Origin: Hoeflea sp. YIM 152468
GTDB taxonomy: Bacteria > Pseudomonadota > Alphaproteobacteria > Rhizobiales > Rhizobiaceae
Direction of reading: 5' to 3'
Assembly (NCBI RefSeq): GCF_029210485.1
Contig: NZ_JARGET010000029.1
Span: 124,001-188,000 of the forward strand
Length of the DNA stretch: 64,000 nt
Positions 58,505 through 64,000 of this stretch are shown in pieces. The notes under the pieces were generated by a model. That model was not told the DNA's origin. It did not search any database and worked only from the letters and a program-made list of their open reading frames with translations. Made by a program: the position numbers and the translations under genes. Position 1 is the stretch's first letter; every line of letters begins with the position of its first letter.

Positions 58505-59824
58505 TTAGACAACCGCCACCATCACGCCGGCCAGAGCCGCCGCACCGAGCACCACAAACAGGTTGAGGTGGAAGCGCAGCAACGCCACGCCGGCGCCCAG
58601 GGCGATGGCAAGAGCGGCCACATTGAGCGTGGTCAGGTCAGGTGTCGGCAATTCAAGCGGCCCCAGCCCAATCGCGCCGACCGTTCCAAACAGCACATTG
58701 AGCCCGAACCAGACCGCCAGATTGCAGATGACGCCAACCACCGCGGCGGTAATCGCCGACAACCCGGCCGACAGCCATTGCACCGAGCGCAGCCGCTCGA
58801 TATGCGGCGCGCCGGCAAAGATCCACAAAAAGCACGGAACAAAGGTGAAAAACAGCGCCAGCGTGCCGCCGAAGAGACCGCCCAGCAACGGATCCAGACC
58901 GGCTTCGCGCGCGCCACCGAGAAAGCCGACAAACACCAGAACCAGAATCAGCGGCCCCGGCGTTGTCTCGGCAAGCCCAAGCCCCGCCAGCATGTCACCG
59001 GGCCTGAGCCAGCCATGCACCTCGACGGCTTGCTGCCCGACATAGGCAAGCACGGCATAGGCGCCGCCGAAGGTGACGATGGCCGCCTTGGAGAAGAACA
59101 CCGCCATCAGAACGAAAGCATCGGCAATGCCCGGCAGCACCAGCAATCCCGCCAGTGGCACCAGCCAGAGCAGACCCCAGACCGCCACGGTGCGCACCGT
59201 CGGCCAGGTCAATCCCGGCAGCGATCCGGCCAGGTCCCTGTCTGGTACAACAGTCCTCTCCTGCCGGCTGTTCCCGCCGATGACCGAACCGGCAATTCCG
59301 ATGACGCCGGCGCCCAGAACGATCAGCGGAAACGGCAGTTTCAGCAGCGCGATGGCGACAAAGGCTGCAACCGCCAGCACCCAGCCCAGCCGGGACCTGA
59401 GGGCGCGCCGGGACACCTTGATCAGCGCCTCGACCACGATGGCCAGCACTGCGGCCTTGAGCCCGAACAGGATACCCGCCACCACGGTCAGATCGCCATG
59501 GTAGAAATAGATCGCCGACAGGGCGATGATGACGGCAAATCCGGGCAGGACGAACAGCAACCCGGCCAGCAGACCGCCGCCGACCCCGCGCATGAGCCAC
59601 CCCGAATAGGTGGCCAGTTGCATCGCTTCCGGGCCCGGAAGCAGCATGCAGAAATTCAGCGCGTGCAAAAACTGCGGCTCATCGAGCCAGCCCTGCTCCT
59701 CCACCAGTTCGCGGTGCATCAGCGCAATCTGTCCGGCGGGACCGCCAAACGACAAAAGTCCGATCCGTCCGAAGACGCGGAAAAGTGTGTCCCAGGAGGG
59801 GCGTGGGGCGGAGCGGTCAAGCAT
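58505..59824 (-). CDS. chrA: Chromate transporter ChrA (two-domain CHR)
   Basis: A 439-aa inner-membrane protein with two homologous CHR domains. The first has RIGLLSFGGPAGQIALMHRE and LLPGPEAMQLATYSG; the second KAAIVTFGGAYAVLAYVGQQ and AETTPGPLILVLVFVG. ChrA exports chromate to the periplasm. The start at 59824 (MLDRSAPRPS) overlaps the rhodanese stop by 8 nt; ATGs at 59830 and 59833 are alternatives. It forms an operon with the rhodanese gene. Confidence 0.9.
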   Translation of the reverse strand: MLDRSAPRPSWDTLFRVFGRIGLLSFGGPAGQIALMHRELVEEQGWLDEPQFLHALNFCMLLPGPEAMQLATYSGWLMRGVGGGLLAGLLFVLPGFAVIIALSAIYFYHGDLTVVAGILFGLKAAVLAIVVEALIKVSRRALRSRLGWVLAVAAFVAIALLKLPFPLIVLGAGVIGIAGSVIGGNSRQERTVVPDRDLAGSLPGLTWPTVRTVAVWGLLWLVPLAGLLVLPGIADAFVLMAVFFSKAAIVTFGGAYAVLAYVGQQAVEVHGWLRPGDMLAGLGLAETTPGPLILVLVFVGFLGGAREAGLDPLLGGLFGGTLALFFTFVPCFLWIFAGAPHIERLRSVQWLSAGLSAITAAVVGVICNLAVWFGLNVLFGTVGAIGLGPLELPTPDLTTLNVAALAIALGAGVALLRFHLNLFVVLGAAALAGVMVAVV

Positions 59825-60161
59825 CGGCATCATCCAGCGCTTCGACCGGGAGCCCGGCCTGTTGCCACGCTTCAAAGCCGCCTTCAAGGATCATGGTCTC
59901 TATTCCCTTCCCTGTCAGGAAAGACCGCACCGTCTGGCTTACCTCATGGCCATGAACACAATACACCGCCACGGTGCGGCCCTTGAATTCATCGGCCCAA
60001 TGGTCCACTTCGACCGGGTGCCGCCAGACTGCACCGGCAATGGCCGCACCGGATGCGCGGCGCGCAGCCGGCTTGCGGACGTCAACAATGACGACGGCGC
60101 GACCCGGCCTGTGTGCCAGAACAGTCGGAGATATCGATGTCTGAGTGTGGTTGTGTGTCAT
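59817..60161 (-). CDS. Rhodanese-domain protein upstream of chrA
   Basis: A 114-aa single-domain sulfurtransferase-like protein. The active-site Cys is C68 in VAVYCVHGHEVS, and VVIVDVRKPAARR is the family N-terminal motif. It overlaps chrA by 8 nt, so the two are co-translated. Similar rhodaneses are found with chrA or as domains of ChrB-type proteins. A link to chromate response is inference. Confidence 0.9.
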   Translation of the reverse strand: MTHNHTQTSISPTVLAHRPGRAVVIVDVRKPAARRASGAAIAGAVWRHPVEVDHWADEFKGRTVAVYCVHGHEVSQTVRSFLTGKGIETMILEGGFEAWQQAGLPVEALDDADA

Positions 60162-60572
60162 GATCTCTGCCCCGCAAAAACGTGCGTTGTTCGCGGAGCT
60201 TGGAGCCTGAAGCTCTCAACGGGAGGTCCGGATTCCCCGTGATCCGAATCTATCCGCACCGGCATTCACCGTCAATGCGGATTGACCGTCAAGCTGCCGG
60301 CGGGCCGGATCAGCGCAGCGGTGATCGGACGCACCGGAAAGGCAGAGTTGCGGCTATGCCCTCCCCCGCACCGCGTGCCGGTAAAAGCGTTGCCGGTTCC
60401 ACCACAAACCTTGCAATCGCGCGGTTGCTGAGCTATAGCCGCCACGTCCGTGCAGACACCCTTGGAGGCAACGCGGATGAGGCGCCGGCAACGGCGCTTG
60501 ATGTTTTTCTGGAGCCGTCGCAAGCCGGTCACCGGGAAGCAGCCCCAGATTAGAACCTCGAAAGGAAATGCC
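60162..60572. other. Divergent region rhodanese-chrA / rplY
   Basis: A 411-bp region containing the rplY promoter (60410-60438) and leader of about 128 nt. No other gene is supported; an in-frame upstream ORF 60450-60572 is Arg-rich leader sequence. Confidence 0.4.
60410..60438 (+). promoter_or_regulatory. Promoter of rplY-pth
   Basis: CTTGCA, 17-bp spacer, CTATAG: a near-consensus rhizobial sigma-70 promoter. Confidence 0.7.
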
Positions 60573-61217
60573 ATGAGCAACTCATACGAGCTCAAGGCCG
60601 AGGCGCGCGCACAGGTTGGTAAGGGGTCCGCCCGTGAACTTCGCCGCAACGGTTTGATTCCCGCTGTCATCTATGGTGACAGGAAAGACCCTGTTTCGAT
60701 CGCGCTATCGCGCAAGGATGTGACCAAGAAGATCCACGACGGAAGCTTCATGACCACTCTCGTGACGATTGACGTCGACGGCACCAAGCACAACGTCCTG
60801 CCCAAGGATTACCAGCTTGATCCGGTCCGCGACTTCCTGATGCATGTCGATTTCCTGCGTGTGTCGAAAAACACCCAGGTCACCGTGGACGTTCCGGTTC
60901 ACTTCATCAACGAAGAGAAGTCTCCCGGCCTCAAGCGCGGCGGCGTGCTCAACATCGTGCGCCATACGGTTGAGTTCCAGTGCCCGGCCAACGCCATTCC
61001 GGACTCGATCACGGTCGATCTCACCGGTCTGGAACTCGGCGCGGCCGTCCATATCTCCAGCATCACACTGGCTGAAGGCGTTGAGCCGACGATCACCGAT
61101 CGCGACTTCACCATCGCCACCATTGCCTCGCCTGCTGGTCTGAAGAGTGACGACAACGCCGCTGGCGATGACGACGCTGCAGAAGATGGTGCAGAAGAAG
61201 CAGGCGACGAAGAATAA
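60573..61217 (+). CDS. rplY: Ribosomal protein L25/CTC RplY
   Basis: A 214-aa long-form L25 (CTC type) that binds 5S rRNA in the large subunit. Start [19 protein letters not shown], then [20 protein letters not shown]; the C-terminal TL5 domain contains [20 protein letters not shown]. The tail is very acidic (about 195-214). The ATG 60573 has AAAGGA upstream. It is 32 bp from pth and co-transcribed. Confidence 0.97.
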   Translation: MSNSYELKAEARAQVGKGSARELRRNGLIPAVIYGDRKDPVSIALSRKDVTKKIHDGSFMTTLVTIDVDGTKHNVLPKDYQLDPVRDFLMHVDFLRVSKNTQVTVDVPVHFINEEKSPGLKRGGVLNIVRHTVEFQCPANAIPDSITVDLTGLELGAAVHISSITLAEGVEPTITDRDFTIATIASPAGLKSDDNAAGDDDAAEDGAEEAGDEE

Positions 61218-61249
61218 GCCGCTTGGCGGCAATTTGAGGATCAGGCTCC

Positions 61250-61990
61250 ATGTTGCTCATCGCAGGACTTGGAAATCCCGGCTCTCAATACGCCAGGAAC
61301 CGGCACAATGTCGGCTTCATGGCGGCGGACGCAATTGCCCGCCGCCATTCGTTTTCCGGATTTTCGAAGAAATTCCGCGGTGAAATCGCCGAGGGCACCC
61401 TTGCCGGCGAAAAAGTCCTGATCCTCAAACCCATGACCTTCATGAACCTGTCCGGCGACAGCGTCGGTGAGGCGATGCGGTTTTACAAGATCGCGGCATC
61501 CGATCTCATCGTCATGCACGACGAGCTTGACCTTGCCCCGGGCAAGCTCAGGTTAAAGATCGGCGGCGGCAATGGCGGCCACAACGGACTGAAATCCATC
61601 GACGCCCATTGCGGCAAGGATTACAAACGTTTGAGGATCGGCATCGGCCATCCCGGCCACAAGGACCGGGTCAATCCGCACGTGCTCGGCGATTTCGCCA
61701 AATCCGACGCGGACTGGCTGCAGCCGTTGCTCGACGCCATCGCCGACAACGCGGAATTCTTCGCACGCAAAGACGATGCAGGTTTTCTCAACAAGGTCGC
61801 CCTGGCCACCGGAACAGCGGCGCCAAAGCCGGCCAAGCCGGCCAGACCCGGTGCGGCTGATGCCGCCAAACCGGCTCAGGCGGCACAATCTCACATCCGT
61901 CAGGCCCGCAACCCGGCCCAGCCGAAGCGATTGCCGACCTCTGGCCCGATGGCCGATATGCTGAAAAAACTGTTCGGCAACAAGGACTGA
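61250..61990 (+). CDS. pth: Peptidyl-tRNA hydrolase Pth
   Basis: A 246-aa enzyme that releases tRNA from dropped-off peptidyl-tRNA. Catalytic His in [10 protein letters not shown], Asn in [18 protein letters not shown] and GGHNGLKSI. An Ala/Pro/Lys-rich tail (about 190-246) extends beyond the ~190-aa core, as in other rhizobial Pth proteins. It follows rplY, a conserved pairing. Confidence 0.97.
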   Translation: MLLIAGLGNPGSQYARNRHNVGFMAADAIARRHSFSGFSKKFRGEIAEGTLAGEKVLILKPMTFMNLSGDSVGEAMRFYKIAASDLIVMHDELDLAPGKLRLKIGGGNGGHNGLKSIDAHCGKDYKRLRIGIGHPGHKDRVNPHVLGDFAKSDADWLQPLLDAIADNAEFFARKDDAGFLNKVALATGTAAPKPAKPARPGAADAAKPAQAAQSHIRQARNPAQPKRLPTSGPMADMLKKLFGNKD

Positions 61991-62118
61991 AAACCAGGTC
62001 GTATCGCCAACAAAACGTTCAGCGCAGTTGATCCGCACAGGGCGCAGGGCTTGACCGTGACCGCCCTTTCCCGCATAGCCTGCGGCAACTCCCCTTCAGA
62101 CATGAGACGAGCAAATCC

Positions 62119-63222
62119 ATGGGTTTTAAATGCGGAATTGTCGGGCTTCCCAATGTTGGCAAGTCCACACTGTTCAACGCGCTGACGCGGACCGCCGCCG
62201 CACAGGCAGCGAATTACCCGTTCTGCACCATTGAGCCCAACACCGGCGAAGTCGCGGTGCCCGACCCGCGGTTGAAGAAACTTGCAGGCGTTGCCGGCTC
62301 CAAGGAAATCATTCCCACCCGCATTTCCTTCGTCGATATCGCCGGCCTGGTGCGCGGCGCATCAAAGGGCGAAGGCCTGGGCAACAAGTTCCTCGCCAAC
62401 ATCCGTGAAGTCGACGCCATCGTGCATGTGCTGCGCTGCTTTGAGGATGACGACATCACCCATGTCGAGGGTCGCATTGACCCGGTCAGCGACGCCGACA
62501 CCATCGAAACCGAGCTGATGATCTCCGACCTCGAGAGCCTCGAGCGCCGCACCGAGCAGACCCGCAAGCGCGCCGCCTCCAAGGACAAGGAATCGCTGAC
62601 GGTGCTGCCGATGATGGAAGCGTCGCTCAAGCTGCTGCAGGACGGCAAGCCGGTGCGCACGATGCTGAAGGGACTGGCGAACGAGGATCTGGCCATTCTC
62701 AGGGGCCTCAACCTTCTCACCGCGCACCCGGTGCTTTATGTCTGCAACGTCGCAGAAGCCGATGCGGTGGACGGCAATGCCCACACCGAAGCCGTCGCGA
62801 AAATGGCGGCCGAACAGGGAGCCGAGAGCATCGTCGTTTCCGCAGCCATCGAATCCGAAGTGGCGCAATTGCCGCAAGAGGAATCGCAGGAATATCTTGC
62901 AGCGCTCGGCCTGGAAGAAGCCGGCCTCGACCGCTTGATCCGCGCCGGCTATCATCTGCTTGATCTGATTACCTATTTCACTGTCGGCCCCAAGGAAACC
63001 CGCGCCTGGACCATCGAGCGCGGCACCAAGGCGCCGGCCGCGGCAGGCGTCATCCACACCGATTTCGAACGCGGCTTCATCCGCGCCTTCACCATCGCCT
63101 ATGACGACTATGTCACGCTGGGCGGCGAAGTTCCGGCCAAGGAAGCCGGCAAGGCGCGGGACGAAGGCAAGGACTATGTCGTCCAGGATGGCGACGTGAT
63201 CCTGTTCCGCTTCAACACCTGA
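62119..63222 (+). CDS. ychF: Redox-regulated ATPase YchF
   Basis: A 367-aa Obg-family P-loop protein that prefers ATP. G1 is GLPNVGKSTLFNAL, with DIAGLVRGASKGEGLGN (G3 region) and NVAEAD in place of NKxD, the known YchF feature. The C-terminal TGS domain has ITYFTVGPKETRAWTIERG. It binds ribosomes and affects oxidative-stress resistance in E. coli. It is 128 bp after pth. Confidence 0.97.
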   Translation: MGFKCGIVGLPNVGKSTLFNALTRTAAAQAANYPFCTIEPNTGEVAVPDPRLKKLAGVAGSKEIIPTRISFVDIAGLVRGASKGEGLGNKFLANIREVDAIVHVLRCFEDDDITHVEGRIDPVSDADTIETELMISDLESLERRTEQTRKRAASKDKESLTVLPMMEASLKLLQDGKPVRTMLKGLANEDLAILRGLNLLTAHPVLYVCNVAEADAVDGNAHTEAVAKMAAEQGAESIVVSAAIESEVAQLPQEESQEYLAALGLEEAGLDRLIRAGYHLLDLITYFTVGPKETRAWTIERGTKAPAAAGVIHTDFERGFIRAFTIAYDDYVTLGGEVPAKEAGKARDEGKDYVVQDGDVILFRFNT

Positions 63223-63293
63223 TCACACCCGCCACAGCGCCATTGCGATTGATGCAGATGCCCCTTGCAGGCGGCAGCTCTGCATTGGCCGTT

Positions 63294-63353
63294 CGACCGC
63301 CTGTGCATCGCCCGCCTGTACATCGACCGTCTGTGCATCGCCCGGCAGTGCCC
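63294..63353 (+). repeat. 15-bp degenerate tandem repeat (4 units)
   Basis: Four units like CGACCGCCTGTGCAT / CGCCCGCCTGTACAT, alternating CGAC and CGCC starts, giving a 30-bp super-period. It lies between ychF and the next gene and is probably non-coding. Confidence 0.75.
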
Positions 63354-63505
63354 GCAACCATGCCTACATCACGGCGACAGAAATCTTAACAAAGCCTTGC
63401 CGCAATGGCATCAATGCCATCGCGCTTGTTGCCGGTTCCTTGGCGAATTGTGGCTATTGTGTGGCCTGAAGATGGCTGAGACTGTCAGGAGCAAGGGGTT
63501 GCGAC

Positions 63506-63892
63506 GTGCATGCAAAGGGTTGTTCGAACCGGGGTCATACCATACTCGCCTCGGTCTGTGCCGCAGTGCTGATCGTGCTCACAGGGGCATTTCTTCTCAA
63601 CCGGATGTCGCTCGAAGTTACCCAGTCCCGGCTGCAGGCGCGGGCTGACAGTCTGGCCCTCGCCACGCTGCTCTCGCACGAGACCGACGACGCGCTGGCG
63701 CTGGAATATGCCGGCCAGTCCACCGGCATCTCACCAGACCAGTTTTCCGGCAGTCTTCGCCGCTACCGGAATGGTGAGGCCCGTGCCAGCGAAGTGTTGC
63801 TTTCAACCCGCCACGCGCCGCCGCTGATCCTGCCGGGCTCGCGCCACCCGGTCAATGTCGAAGCCACCGGCAAGGCCATCACCTGGCGCTGA
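63506..63892 (+). CDS. Small TadE/TadG-like membrane protein, hypothetical
   Basis: 128 aa from GTG 63506 with AAGGGG upstream. A short basic N-terminus, one hydrophobic helix (HTILASVCAAVLIVLTGAFL) and then QSRLQARADSLALATLL resemble the N-terminus of Flp-pilus TadE/TadG-like pseudopilins. No other tad gene is in view. It could be an orphan or the start of a cluster beyond the window. Confidence 0.5.
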   Translation: MHAKGCSNRGHTILASVCAAVLIVLTGAFLLNRMSLEVTQSRLQARADSLALATLLSHETDDALALEYAGQSTGISPDQFSGSLRRYRNGEARASEVLLSTRHAPPLILPGSRHPVNVEATGKAITWR

Positions 63893-63935
63893 AGCCAGTC
63901 CGCCGATTGAGCCCATGGCGCTCCCCTCCGCCCGG

Positions 63936-63960
63936 TCATCCCGGCGTCACGCTGGGAGGC
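63936..63960 (+). repeat. REP-like repeat fragment at the window edge
   Basis: GTCATCCCGGCGTCACGCTG and following bases resemble the start of the carB-flanking REP variant at 16865. The rest may be diverged. Confidence 0.4.
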
Positions 63961-64000
63961 TCTCAGGCTGCGGCGCGATGCCGGGCTGTCAGCGGCAGAA

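Noticed and set aside
58568-59986. 472-aa Gln/Arg-rich ORF opposite chrA
   Set aside because: Antisense shadow of a membrane-protein gene; composition is an artefact.

Overview
This 64 kb window looks like a chromosomal, mostly housekeeping segment of an alphaproteobacterium in the order Hyphomicrobiales (Rhizobiales), close to Rhizobiaceae or Hoeflea-like lineages. This is an inference from high GC, promoter shape (CTTGAC-N17-CTATAT-like), and recognisable rhizobial gene order: rpoD-dnaG-yqeY-carA-carB, greA-lpsB-lpsE-lrp-trxB-lsrB-abcR, lgt-midA-pgeF-prs and rplY-pth-ychF. No tRNA, rRNA, CRISPR array, insertion sequence or prophage was seen.

Layout. 1-6.2 kb: 5' end of rpoD, dnaG, a LuxR-type solo regulator, a GatB/YqeY protein and carA. 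6.4-13 kb: a membrane GGDEF-EAL protein, a MATE exporter, an MscS channel, a neutral zinc metallopeptidase and a small cytochrome c. 13.3-16.8 kb: carB, flanked by related palindromic repeats in inverted orientation. 17-21 kb: an accessory-looking stretch with a frameshifted DUF2283 gene coupled to an AHSA1/SRPBCC gene, an M23-like secreted protein, a DUF1772-like membrane protein and a DUF2235 hydrolase flanked by 64-bp direct repeats. 21.2-25.9 kb: greA and an LPS-core glycosyltransferase/FkbM operon with ATGA overlaps. 25.9-30.4 kb: Lrp, TrxB, the LsrB/VtlR-type LysR regulator, then three tandem AbcR (alpha-r15)-like sRNA genes, each with its own promoter, upstream box and terminator, and a diacylglycerol-kinase-family gene.

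30.5-43.4 kb: DUF2177 membrane protein, aspartate aminotransferase, an EAL protein, a periplasmic PQQ sugar dehydrogenase, DUF1499, a DMT exporter, two DUF1344 paralogues, a cold-shock protein, BA14K, an MBL hydrolase, a second MscS channel, a second Lrp regulator and ilvE. 43.5-48.4 kb: MarR regulator, OmpR-type response regulator, a chemoreceptor gene sitting between regulator and kinase, then an EnvZ-type kinase. 48.5-57.7 kb: pentapeptide-repeat protein, csaA, proC/ybjN, ubiK, lgt, midA, pgeF, an M24-like gene, a lipoprotein and prs. 57.8-60.2 kb: an FMN reductase, ChrA and a rhodanese, a possible chromate/redox group. 60.4-64 kb: rplY-pth-ychF and a small TadE/G-like protein.

The most interesting feature is the triplicated sRNA array next to its probable LysR activator. 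All calls are from reading the sequence; no searches were run.
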